Made by a program: the position numbers and the translations under genes
The notes under the pieces: model-generated
The model's database searches: none
The model's input: only the letters and a program-made list of their open reading frames with translations
What the model was told of the DNA's origin: nothing
Part shown: piece by piece, positions 29,571 to 37,859 of the stretch
Layout of the letters: each line of letters begins with the position of its first letter
How positions within the stretch are numbered: the first letter of the stretch is position 1
From: Pilimelia anulata
GTDB lineage: Bacteria > Actinomycetota > Actinomycetes > Mycobacteriales > Micromonosporaceae
Direction: 5' to 3'
DNA length: 64,000 bases
Assembly: GCF_014647895.1 (NCBI RefSeq)
Contig: NZ_BMQB01000006.1
Coordinates: forward strand, 124,001 to 188,000

Positions 29571-30560
29571 ATGAACGCCACCACCGCACCGACCCCGGCG
29601 CCGCGCACGGCCGCCCGGCGGGTCGCGTTCGCGGCGTCCCTGGAACTGCGGCACGCCGGCCGCCGCACCCTCACGATCCGCGCCGAGCAGGTCGGCCGCG
29701 CCGACGCCCCCGCCGTGATCGTCGCCGGCGGCATCTCCGCCCACCGGCACGCCGCCGCCAGCCCCGAGCACCCCGAGCCCGGCTGGTGGGACGCCCAGGT
29801 CGGCCCCGGCCGCGCGCTGGACCCCGACCGGTACCGGGTGGTCGCGATGGACTGGCTCGGCGGCGACGGCGCGCTGGAAGCCCCCGTGGACAGCGCCGAC
29901 CAGGCCGACGCGCTGGCCCTGGCCTGTACCGAGCTGGGCGTCGACCGGGTCGCCGCGTTCGTCGGCAGCTCGTACGGCGCGATGACCGGCCTCCAGTTCG
30001 CCGCCCGGCACGGCCACCGGCTCGACCGGCTGGTCGCGATCAGCGGCGCCCACCGCCCGCACCCGTACGCCAGCGCGCTGCGCGCCGTCCAGCGGCAGGT
30101 CGTCGAGCTGGGCGCGGCCGGCGGGCGGGCCGGCGAGGGCCTGGCCCTGGCCCGGCAGCTCGCCATGCTGACGTACCGCACGCCGGCCGAGTTCGCCGCC
30201 CGGTTCGCCGACCCGGTCGCGCTGGTCGACGGGCACGCCCGGGCCGCCTCGGCGGACTACCTGGAGCACTGCGGGTCCAAGTACGTCCGGCACACCTCGC
30301 CCGCGGCGTTCCGATGTCTCTCCGAGTCGATCGACCTGCACGCCGTCGACCCCGCCGCCGTCCGCACGCCGACCGTCCTCGTCGCCGTGGAGGAGGACCA
30401 GCTCGTCCCGCCCGCCCTCGTCGCCGAACTCGCCGACCGGCTGCCCGCCCCGGTCCACTTCTCCCGGATCAGCTCGCTGACCGGCCACGACGCCTTTCTC
30501 ACCGAACCCGACCGGATCGGCGCGATCCTGCGCGCCGCGCTCACTGGAGGTCCCGCATGA
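29571..30560 (+). CDS. metX: Homoserine O-acyltransferase, MetX-like alpha/beta hydrolase
   Basis: This 329-residue alpha/beta-hydrolase acylates homoserine as the first committed step of methionine synthesis. The nucleophile elbow is GSSYGA with Ser134; the acid and base are likely in VAVEEDQLVPP and LTGHDAFLTEP. It is shorter than classical MetX (about 370 aa) and lacks the usual GGSMGGMQ elbow, resembling the divergent MetX branch; acetyl versus succinyl preference cannot be told. It is the first gene behind the SAM riboswitch and overlaps metB (ATGA). Confidence 0.82.
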   Translation: MNATTAPTPAPRTAARRVAFAASLELRHAGRRTLTIRAEQVGRADAPAVIVAGGISAHRHAAASPEHPEPGWWDAQVGPGRALDPDRYRVVAMDWLGGDGALEAPVDSADQADALALACTELGVDRVAAFVGSSYGAMTGLQFAARHGHRLDRLVAISGAHRPHPYASALRAVQRQVVELGAAGGRAGEGLALARQLAMLTYRTPAEFAARFADPVALVDGHARAASADYLEHCGSKYVRHTSPAAFRCLSESIDLHAVDPAAVRTPTVLVAVEEDQLVPPALVAELADRLPAPVHFSRISSLTGHDAFLTEPDRIGAILRAALTGGPA

Positions 30561-31774
30561 CCGAGCTGTCCCCGACCACCCGCGCCGTGCGGGCCGGGAT
30601 CGACACCGACCCGACGTACGGGGCCGTGGTGCCGCCGATGGTGCTCTCCAGCAACTTCAGCTTCGCCGGGTTCGACGACAAGCGCACGTACGACTACACC
30701 CGCAGCGGCAACCCGACCCGGGACCTGCTCGCCGACGCGCTGTCCGCGCTGGAGGGCGGCGCCGGCGGCGTGATCACCGCGACCGGCATGGGCGCGATCA
30801 CCACCGTGCTGCACGCGCTGCTGAGCCCCGGCGACACGCTGGTCGTCCCGCACGACTGCTACGGCGGGAGCTGGCGGCTGTTCGACGCGCTGACCCGCAA
30901 GGGCCTGTTCCACCTGGTCACCGTCGACTTCACCGACCCGGACGCGGTCGCCCGCGCGCTGGCCGCGGAGCCGACCGTGGTGTGGCTGGAGACGCCGTCG
31001 AACCCGCTGCTGCGGATCACCGACATCCGGGCCGTGGCCGCCGCCGCGCACGAGGCCGGGGCGACCGTGGTCGCCGACAACACGTTCCTGTCCCCGGCGC
31101 TGGCCCAGCCGCTCGCGCTCGGCGCCGACCTGGTCGTGCACTCGACCACGAAGTACATCAACGGCCACAGCGACGTCGTCGGGGGCGCGATCATCGCCGG
31201 CTGTACCGAGCTGGCCGAGCGGATGGCCTGGTGGGCCAACTGCCTCGGCGTGACGGGCAGCCCCTTCGACGCGTACCTGACCAGCCGCGGCCTGCGCACC
31301 CTGCCGGCCCGGATGCGGGTGCACCAGGAGAACGCCGCCGCCGTCGCCGCGGCGCTCACCGACCACCCCGCCGTCGCGGCCGTGCACTGGCCCGGCCTGC
31401 CGAGCCACCCCGGCCACGCGATCGCCAAGGAGCAGTACCGCGGCTTCGGCGCCATCGTCAGCGTCGAGCTGGCCGGCGGCGTGGACGCAGTCCGCGCGTT
31501 CCTGGACGGCCTGCACTGCTTCACCCTGGCCGAGTCCCTCGGCGGCGTGGAGAGCCTGGTCGCCCACCCGGCCACCATGACGCACGCCGCGATGTCCCCG
31601 GAGGCCCGCGCGGTCGCCGGTATCGGCGACGGCCTGCTGCGGCTGTCCGTCGGCATCGAGGACGCCGCCGACCTGATCAACGACCTGGTGGCCGCCCTGG
31701 ACCGCGCCGGCACCGCCCTCGTCGACAGCGCCCCGGCCGCGGCCCCCGCCGCCGCGCTGGCGGCGGCCCGGTGA
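30557..31774 (+). CDS. metB: Cystathionine gamma-synthase
   Basis: A 405-residue Cys/Met-metabolism PLP enzyme that joins cysteine to O-acylhomoserine. The visible motifs are YTRSGNPTRDLL, the glycine-rich TGMGAITTVLHALL, the cofactor strand VVADNTFLSP and the PLP lysine K199 in HSTTKYINGHSDVVGG. A homocysteine-forming sulfhydrylase role is a less likely alternative. The tail is Ala/Pro-rich. Overlaps metX by ATGA and hom by GTGA. Confidence 0.88.
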   Translation: MTELSPTTRAVRAGIDTDPTYGAVVPPMVLSSNFSFAGFDDKRTYDYTRSGNPTRDLLADALSALEGGAGGVITATGMGAITTVLHALLSPGDTLVVPHDCYGGSWRLFDALTRKGLFHLVTVDFTDPDAVARALAAEPTVVWLETPSNPLLRITDIRAVAAAAHEAGATVVADNTFLSPALAQPLALGADLVVHSTTKYINGHSDVVGGAIIAGCTELAERMAWWANCLGVTGSPFDAYLTSRGLRTLPARMRVHQENAAAVAAALTDHPAVAAVHWPGLPSHPGHAIAKEQYRGFGAIVSVELAGGVDAVRAFLDGLHCFTLAESLGGVESLVAHPATMTHAAMSPEARAVAGIGDGLLRLSVGIEDAADLINDLVAALDRAGTALVDSAPAAAPAAALAAAR

Positions 31775-32844
31775 GCAGTCTGGTCGAGGCACCCCGTACG
31801 ACCGCGGCGCCGGTGACCACGGGCGTGGTCCTGCTCGGCACGGGCGTCGTCGGCACCGCGTTCCTGGACCGGCTGCACCGGCTGCGCCGCAAGGGCATCG
31901 GCACCGGCCTGCGGCTGGTCCAGGTGGCGAACTCCCGCCGCCGGATCGCCGCGGCCGCCGGCCTGGACCCGCGGACGGTCGCCCAGCGGCTGCCCGAGGG
32001 CCGGGTACAGCGGCTGGACAGCGTCGCCTCGGCGCTCGGCGCGTCGGGCGTGGTCGTCGACGCGACGGCCAGCGAGGAGGTCGCGAGCTGGCACGCCCGC
32101 TGGCTGCGCTCCGGGCTGGCCATCGCCACCGCCAACAAGGCGGGAATCGGCGCCGACCTGAACCGGTACCGGTCCATCGACGCGCACGCCGCCCGGTACG
32201 GCGCCGCCGCCACGGTCGGCGCCGGCCTGCCGCTGCTGCGCGCGCTGGACCGGCTGCGCGGCGGCGGCGACCGCATCCACGGCCTCGCCGGAGTGCTGTC
32301 CGGGTCGCTGGCCTGGCTGCTCGACGCGTACGACGGCCGGCGCTCCTTCGCCGACCTGGTCCGCGAGGCGCGCGCGCTCGGCTACGCCGAGCCGGACCCG
32401 CGGGTGGACCTGTCCGGCGTGGACGTCCAGCGCAAGCTGCTGATCCTGGCCCGCCGCTCGGGCACGGCGCTGGCCGCCGACGCCGTCCGGGTGGAGTCGC
32501 TGCTGCCGCCGGCGCTGGCCGCCGCCGACCCGGCCGGGGTCGACGCGGCGCTGGGCGCGCTGGACGCCCCGATGGCCGCCCGGTACGCCGCGGCGGCCGC
32601 GGGCGGCCGCACCCTGCGGTACGTCGCCCGGCTGGCCCCGGACGGCGGCGCGAGCGTCGGCCTGGAGGCGCTGGCCGCGGGCGACCCGCTGGCCGGCGGG
32701 GGCGGCTGCGACAACCGGGTGACGATCACCAGCGACCGGTACCCCGACCGCCCGCTGGTCATCCAGGGACCGGGCGCGGGCGCGGAGGTGACGGCGGCGG
32801 CGCTGCTGGACGACGTCCTGCGCCTGGCCGGCCCGCGCGCCTGA
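31771..32844 (+). CDS. hom: Homoserine dehydrogenase, ThrA/MetL-type without kinase or ACT domain
   Basis: The enzyme reduces aspartate semialdehyde to homoserine, the MetX substrate. The 357-residue protein has the NAD(P)-binding GTGVVG at 23-28, TANKAGIGADL, LSGSLAWLLDAYD and ARALGYAEPDPRVDLSGVDV. The last segment is the signature of the dehydrogenase half of enterobacterial ThrA/MetL rather than of typical actinobacterial Hom, which also carries a C-terminal ACT domain that is missing here. Being last in a riboswitch-controlled operon makes it a methionine-dedicated isozyme. Confidence 0.88.
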   Translation: MSSLVEAPRTTAAPVTTGVVLLGTGVVGTAFLDRLHRLRRKGIGTGLRLVQVANSRRRIAAAAGLDPRTVAQRLPEGRVQRLDSVASALGASGVVVDATASEEVASWHARWLRSGLAIATANKAGIGADLNRYRSIDAHAARYGAAATVGAGLPLLRALDRLRGGGDRIHGLAGVLSGSLAWLLDAYDGRRSFADLVREARALGYAEPDPRVDLSGVDVQRKLLILARRSGTALAADAVRVESLLPPALAAADPAGVDAALGALDAPMAARYAAAAAGGRTLRYVARLAPDGGASVGLEALAAGDPLAGGGGCDNRVTITSDRYPDRPLVIQGPGAGAEVTAAALLDDVLRLAGPRA

Positions 32845-32850
32845 CCGCTC

Positions 32851-32901
32851 CCGACGACGAACGGCCCCCGCGATACCGCGGGGGCCGTTTCTTGTCGTCG
32901 G
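32851..32901. terminator. Nested bidirectional terminator
   Basis: A perfect 13 bp inner stem (32860-32872 with 32877-32889, loop ATAC) ends in a short T run on the plus strand. It is enclosed by an 8 bp outer stem, CCGACGAC with GTCGTCGG (32894-32901). It sits between convergent hom and the S15 peptidase. Confidence 0.88.
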
Positions 32902-32913
32902 GCGGTGGGGCCG

Positions 32914-34893
32914 CTAGCGCAGTTCGCCCGGCAGGCGGGCCGGCGGCGGTGCGTACGTCATCGGCACGCTCACCCGCCCGGCCGGCTTGATCGCGTCCGG
33001 CGCGTCGACCGGCAGGTTCAGCCGCGAGCGGGACAGGTCGATGTCCACAGTCGCCCCGGAGCTGCGCCCGCCGAACCGGAGCTGGTCGGACAGCAGCAGC
33101 GACAGCCCGAGCTGGTGCCCGGAGCGGATGAGCTGGTCGGTACCCATCAGCGTGATCGTCACCTCGGTCCACTCGCCGACCGGCAGCGGCGTCCTGCTGC
33201 TGAGCGAGGTGCGGTGCTCGGCGCTCTGCCAGCCCCGCCCGAACACCGCGTACGCGGCGTTCTTGGTGGTCGCCGGCCGGTTGGCGTAGCAGCCGTCGTC
33301 GGTGGCGATCTTGCCGCCGAAGCAGGACTCGCCGCTGCCGGAGCTGATCCCGGCGAACACCTTGCGGTTGCCGTAGTCGACCAGCCGGGCCACGAGCGGC
33401 GTCTGCGGCTTGTTCGACTTGATCGTCAGGGTGACCGTCGGGAACCCGCTCACCCGGACGTTCTTCGCGACCGGCGCGGAGAGGAAGAGCTGCCGGTACG
33501 GCTGCTTGCTGTTCGGCGAGCCGGACACCTGGTCCTCGGAGCTGAGCGACTGGTCCTTGATCGTCACCGTGCCGGTGCCCGTCGCGCCGCCGTCGAGGCC
33601 GCCGGTGGTCAGCCCGATCCGGGCGTCGGCGGCGACCGGCCAGGCCGGGTCCTGCTGCCAGGTCTCGTTCTCGAACTCGACGTCGGACAGCGGCTTCTTC
33701 ATCACGTCGTTCGGCAGGCCCATCAGCCAGTGGTCGAACCACTCGTGCAGCTGCTTGACCCACTCGGTGCGGCGGTAGTCGAACGGGTCGGCGTGGTCGG
33801 ACCGGGCCAGCCAGATCTTGCGCGGGACGTTCTGCTGCGCGAGCCCCTTCCACCACTTGCTGAAGTTGATCGGCATGACGTTCATGTCCTCCTGGCCGTG
33901 GATCACGAACACCGAGGAGCGCACCTTGGCGACGTCCTTGATGTGGTCCCGCTCGGCCCAGAAGTTGTTGTAGTTGCCGGTCGAGTCGTCGGCGGCGGTA
34001 TTGAGCTTGGCCTGGATCGGCCCGCACACGCCCTGGTTGTTGCCGACGGTCTTGCCGAGGCCCGCCATGTACTGGCTCTTGGTGGTCAGGCCCTCGTACC
34101 GGTTGTAGTAGTACCAGGACGAGATCGCCACGATCGGCACGATCGTGCGCAGCCCGACCACACCGGTGGCGGCGGCGCCGTTGGGGATCGTCCCGTCGTA
34201 CGACTTGCCGATCATGCCGACCGACCCCGTGGACCAGTCGGCCTTCGCCGCGGCGCCGCCGTTGACGTACGAGGCGGTGTTGCGGCCGTTGAGCCAGTCC
34301 ACCACCAGCGTCGCCGAGGCCACGTCGTTGCGCCCGCCGACGTCGCCGCAGCCGGTGGAGCGCGCGGTGCCGACGAGGTCGAGGGCGGCGACGGCGTACC
34401 CGTGCTCGACGAAGTAGTTGTCGTAGAACTGCGGCATGTGGGTGTGCACGCCGTCGTTGCCGTACTTCTTCTTCTCCGAGTCCGAGCCCCGGCCGCAGCA
34501 GGCGTAGTACGGCGACGGGTCGATGATCACCGGGATCTTGATCCCGGCCCGCGCGGCCTCGGCCGGCCGGACGATGTCCACGACGATCACGTCGTTCTTC
34601 CCGTTGCCGTCGCTGTCGATCTTCGTGTCGACGCGGACGGACTCGCGGATCGCCTTGCTGTAGTCGTACGTCTTCACGGTCTTGGTACCGCTGACGAACG
34701 GGCCGCTCACCGGCGGCGGCGGGGTGATGTCGGCGGTCTCCGCGGGCGCGGCGCCGGGCGGCGCGGCGGCGGTCGCGGGGACGGCGGTCAGGGCGGCGCC
34801 GAGCAGCGCCGCGGTAAGGCCGGCGGCCAGGCGGTGGCGGGTACGGGTGGCCCGGTGGGGGGCCGGCGCGAGGTACCGGGGGTGGGTGACCAT
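32914..34893 (-). CDS. Secreted S15 family (Xaa-Pro dipeptidyl-peptidase-like) hydrolase
   Basis: A 659-residue secreted serine hydrolase. An N-terminal signal peptide ends near ATAAAPPGAA (about residue 43). The catalytic domain has the nucleophile elbow GKSYDGT, VFVIHGQEDMNV with the acid, and SDHADPF with the His; a C-terminal jelly-roll domain follows, as in PepX/CocE. The segment KIDSDGNGKNDVIVVDI resembles a calcium-binding loop. A homologue lies at 48030-49772. Likely substrates are proline-containing peptides, but some S15 proteins are esterases. Confidence 0.88.
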   Translation of the reverse strand: MVTHPRYLAPAPHRATRTRHRLAAGLTAALLGAALTAVPATAAAPPGAAPAETADITPPPPVSGPFVSGTKTVKTYDYSKAIRESVRVDTKIDSDGNGKNDVIVVDIVRPAEAARAGIKIPVIIDPSPYYACCGRGSDSEKKKYGNDGVHTHMPQFYDNYFVEHGYAVAALDLVGTARSTGCGDVGGRNDVASATLVVDWLNGRNTASYVNGGAAAKADWSTGSVGMIGKSYDGTIPNGAAATGVVGLRTIVPIVAISSWYYYNRYEGLTTKSQYMAGLGKTVGNNQGVCGPIQAKLNTAADDSTGNYNNFWAERDHIKDVAKVRSSVFVIHGQEDMNVMPINFSKWWKGLAQQNVPRKIWLARSDHADPFDYRRTEWVKQLHEWFDHWLMGLPNDVMKKPLSDVEFENETWQQDPAWPVAADARIGLTTGGLDGGATGTGTVTIKDQSLSSEDQVSGSPNSKQPYRQLFLSAPVAKNVRVSGFPTVTLTIKSNKPQTPLVARLVDYGNRKVFAGISSGSGESCFGGKIATDDGCYANRPATTKNAAYAVFGRGWQSAEHRTSLSSRTPLPVGEWTEVTITLMGTDQLIRSGHQLGLSLLLSDQLRFGGRSSGATVDIDLSRSRLNLPVDAPDAIKPAGRVSVPMTYAPPPARLPGELR

Positions 34894-35702
34894 GCCCGAG
34901 GATATGCACGTACGTCGATCGAAGGGAACCCTCCGGCGGCCCTCCATCCGCACCCGGCAACGCCCATCACCGCTGGTTGATCCGCCACCCGCGACAATCC
35001 ACCCCATCCCGCATCAATCCCGCCACCACCCGGCCCCCGGGTCCCCGCCCGGATCCTTGGCCCGGATCTCCGCTGCCGAATCCCGGGACCTCGACCCCGG
35101 CGCCCTGGCTTTCCGGCCCAGCCCCGATCCCCGAGCGATGGCGATCGGGACGCGCCCGGAGCCCCCCGACGCTCCGATCTCCCCGACGCCCGACGCCCGA
35201 CGCCCGACGCCCGACATCGGTTCCGGTGTCCGCCCTCTGCCCGGCCCCCGGTCCCCGGCCCTTGACGCCCGGCCCCGACGCCGGCCCCGGCGACCGGTGG
35301 TGGCGGTTGGGGTATGCCTGATCAGCCGGCGCGGTCGCGCGGTCGAAGGCAGAGCTGAAGTGGGTGCATTTCTGGCTGTGGGAACGATCAGAAACGCACC
35401 CACTTCCGTGGGAACCCCCCGGGTGCGCGCGAAGTGGCAAGGGGCCGGTGCACCGGGGCGGCGGACCAGGGCGTGCGGCCGGCTACGCGTGGCGCGGTCG
35501 GGCTGCGCGTGCACGGACGGGCTGGCGTGACGCGGCGGGCGCGGGCCGCGGCTGGCGTGACGTCGCGGGCGGGCAGTGGGCCCGCGGCAGGCATCGTGCG
35601 GCCGGCGCGGGCCGGAGTCGGGGGTGGTTCGCGGGTGCGGGTGACGTGGCCGGCGAGGCCGGGGGAGGCTGGCGGGGCGGGTGTTGCGGGTGGTGTGCGG
35701 GG
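34894..35702. other. 809 bp region without a convincing gene
   Basis: Both strands are open in several frames because of GC bias, but none shows protein-like composition or motifs. The region contains CCCGACG-type short tandem repeats around 35189-35217 and a large imperfect palindrome at 35357-35406. Confidence 0.6.
35357..35406. repeat. Large intergenic palindrome
   Basis: Arms of 18 bp (35357-35374 and 35389-35406) match at 17 positions around a 14 nt loop. The arms begin GAAGTGGGTGC and end GCACCCACTTC. It lies about 300 bp downstream of the thioesterase gene and 460 bp upstream of the S15 gene, so it is an unlikely simple terminator; a dispersed REP- or MITE-like element is possible. 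Confidence 0.75.
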
Positions 35703-36245
35703 TCAGGGCTTGGTGGGGCGGAGTTCCTCGCGGAGGTTCAGGCGGTGGCGGCGGCGGATCTCCGCCTCCTGGTAGTGGCGCTGCTCCTCGTCCGTCTGCG
35801 GGTTCAGCGGCGGTACCGGGCGGGGGCGGCGGGCGTCGTCGACCGCGACCATCACCAGGTGCGCGGTGGCGACCGTGGTCTGCGGGGCGGTGCTGTCCCA
35901 CCGGTCGGCCCGGGCCACGACGGAGACCTCCATCGACGTCCGCCCGGCCCACGTGCACACGGCGTCGACGTGCAGGACGTCGCCGACCCGGACCGGTGCC
36001 AGGAACGCCACCTCGTCCATGAACGCCGTCACCGCCGGGCCCTCGCTGTGCCGGGCGGCCACCACGCCGGCGACGCTGTCCACGAGCTTGAGGATCTCGC
36101 CGCCGTGCACCGTACCGAGCAGGTTGGTGTCGTGGTCGTCCATGATCTGGGACAGCGTCAGCCGGGACTCGGACGGCGCCTTGCCGATCTCGATCGCGCC
36201 GCCCTGGCTGGCGCGGGCGTGGGCGTTGGTCGGGGCGACGGTCAT
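35703..36245 (-). CDS. Acyl-CoA thioesterase, hotdog fold
   Basis: A 180-residue YciA/BACH-like thioesterase that hydrolyses acyl-CoA. The hotdog signature is visible: LSQIMDDHDTNLLGTVHGGEIL begins at about residue 28 (catalytic Asp/Asn and HGG; quoted in parts as DDHDTNLLG and TVHGG), with FLAPVRVGDVLHVDA and TATAHLVMVAVD-like strands. The ATG at 36245 has a ggagta-type site upstream. It stands alone between two long intergenic regions. Confidence 0.88.
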   Translation of the reverse strand: MTVAPTNAHARASQGGAIEIGKAPSESRLTLSQIMDDHDTNLLGTVHGGEILKLVDSVAGVVAARHSEGPAVTAFMDEVAFLAPVRVGDVLHVDAVCTWAGRTSMEVSVVARADRWDSTAPQTTVATAHLVMVAVDDARRPRPVPPLNPQTDEEQRHYQEAEIRRRHRLNLREELRPTKP

Positions 36246-37325
36246 GCTGATACTCCCTGGTCGAGCGGCGTCCGGTACGGGCGCTCTCCCATGATCGTGT
36301 GCCGGCGCCCCGCCGCGCCACCGAACGTGGCCCCCGCCACCCGTGACCGCGCCCACCCACGCCGCGCCCGCCATCCACCGCGGCCCGCCCGCGAGCCACC
36401 CGCACCGCGCCCGCAGCCCGACCGCGCCGGCCGCAGCCGAGCGGAGGCCGCACGGCGGCGTGCGGACCCGGCTACCCGGATCGGCCGATCGGGTGGGTCG
36501 GAACAGGACGCCGTGGTGGAAATCTCGCTGTATCGATGGAGACAGTCGGGGTGGAAGTGCCTATTGTGGAAATCGCACTTCGCAACGACCCGCGCCGATG
36601 CCCGCGCGGGTGTACAGCCGTCGCCACGTACCCGAGCGCGCACCGCCGGCCCGGCGGGACCGCGCGTGGCGTCCGCGCGCCGGACACCCGAGCGCGCGCC
36701 CGAGGGCGGCCCGCGGCAATTACGTAGAGTAGTCGCGTACTGACTGTAATGTCTGGATAGCGAAGTTCAGCCAGTAGCACCCGATAGCGTGTCGCCGTTA
36801 CCGAGGGTGGTGGCGACCAACCAGGTATCCGCGTACCGGCCTGGCGCCCGATTACCGAGAGTTGCCCGATACGCGAATATTGTTGTAGCACGAGCGCGGT
36901 AGCACCGACCGGGGCTGGGGAGAGCCCCTCACTCGGAGCCACCGCCACCACCGACGTGACGAGCGAGAGGACACACCCAGGTGCGTACCTTCCGGAACCC
37001 GACGCCGTGCCACCGGCGATCGCTATCCGTTCGGCTCACCGCGGGCCCCGCGGCTCGTCCGTTGCCCACCCGTACCGACCGGCACCGGGTCGCGTAGGCC
37101 CACCGCCCCCACCGCACCCCCACCCGGCCCCGCGGCCCCCACGTCCGCGGCGGCCGGCGGATCGAACCCGCCGGATCGACTCCGCCCGCACCGCCATGCC
37201 CGGCGCCGCTCGGCGCCGCCCACCGTGGGACCCCCTGCTCTGCTCACCCCTCATCCCGCGCCGCCCCACCGCGCCCTGCCGCGCGGTGGGCGCTCAGTGC
37301 GCGCTGGACGCGAACGGAGATATCC
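36246..37325. other. 1.08 kb divergent intergenic region before the arginine decarboxylase
   Basis: No convincing gene. It holds three GTGGAA(A/G)T boxes at 36516, 36551 and 36566, an inverted repeat GAAGTGC/GCACTTC (36554-36581), a conspicuously AT-rich block at about 36718-36890, an inverted repeat GTCGCC/GGCGAC, and a short hairpin GGGGCT/AGCCCC at 36911-36928. The thioesterase and decarboxylase promoters must lie here; a long leader for the latter is possible. Confidence 0.55.
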
Positions 37326-37829
37326 ATGTCGACTTCCGCCGTGTACGCCACCATCCCGGTCGTCTCCGCCACCGGCACCGGCGGCACCACGCTGTCCGCC
37401 TTCCACGAGGCGCTGGTGCACGTCAACCTCGGCCACTACAACCTGATCCGGCTGTCCAGCGTCGTCCCGCCGCGGACCTCGGTCGACGCCAGCGGCGCCA
37501 CGCCGGTCCCGGTCGGCCAGTGGGGCGACAAGATGTACTGCGTGTACGCCGCGCAGTGGGCCACCGAGACCGGCGAGGAGGCGTGGGCCGGCATCGGCTG
37601 GGTGCAGCGCAAGGACGGCAAGGGCGGCCTGTTCGTCGAGCACGAGGGCACCAGCGAGCGGTTCGTTCGCAGCGCCATCCTGACCAGCCTCGCCGACCTG
37701 GTCAGCGGCCGGGAGGACGAGTTCGAGGCGCCGGAGCTGACCGTCCGCGGCGCGGTCTGCGAGGGCAAGCCGCTGTGCGTGCTCGTCATCGCCCCGTACG
37801 AGGCGGCCTCCTGGGCCGGCGCCCGCTGA
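37326..37829 (+). CDS. Pyruvoyl-dependent arginine decarboxylase
   Basis: PvlArgDC converts arginine to agmatine and makes its own pyruvoyl cofactor by self-cleavage between two residues at a conserved serine. The 167-residue protein carries that site as LIRLSSVVPP (Ser44-Ser45), preceded by FHEALVHVNLGHYN and followed by GDKMYCVYAAQ and GIGWV, the conserved core of the archaeal and chlamydial enzymes. The ATG has a ggag site 7 nt upstream. No agmatinase, agmatine deiminase or antiporter lies nearby, so the use of agmatine is open. Confidence 0.9.
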   Translation: MSTSAVYATIPVVSATGTGGTTLSAFHEALVHVNLGHYNLIRLSSVVPPRTSVDASGATPVPVGQWGDKMYCVYAAQWATETGEEAWAGIGWVQRKDGKGGLFVEHEGTSERFVRSAILTSLADLVSGREDEFEAPELTVRGAVCEGKPLCVLVIAPYEAASWAGAR

Positions 37830-37859
37830 GCGCGGCGCGGGCCGGGCGGCCCGATCCGG

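Noticed and set aside
35014..36453. A long minus-strand frame across the gap and the thioesterase gene
   Set aside because: Composition is Arg/Pro/Gly-rich with no domain, and it covers a real thioesterase in another frame and the palindrome at 35357.
36956..37320. Open frame directly before the arginine decarboxylase
   Set aside because: Low-complexity Pro/Arg sequence without a ribosome site; it runs through the decarboxylase in the wrong frame.
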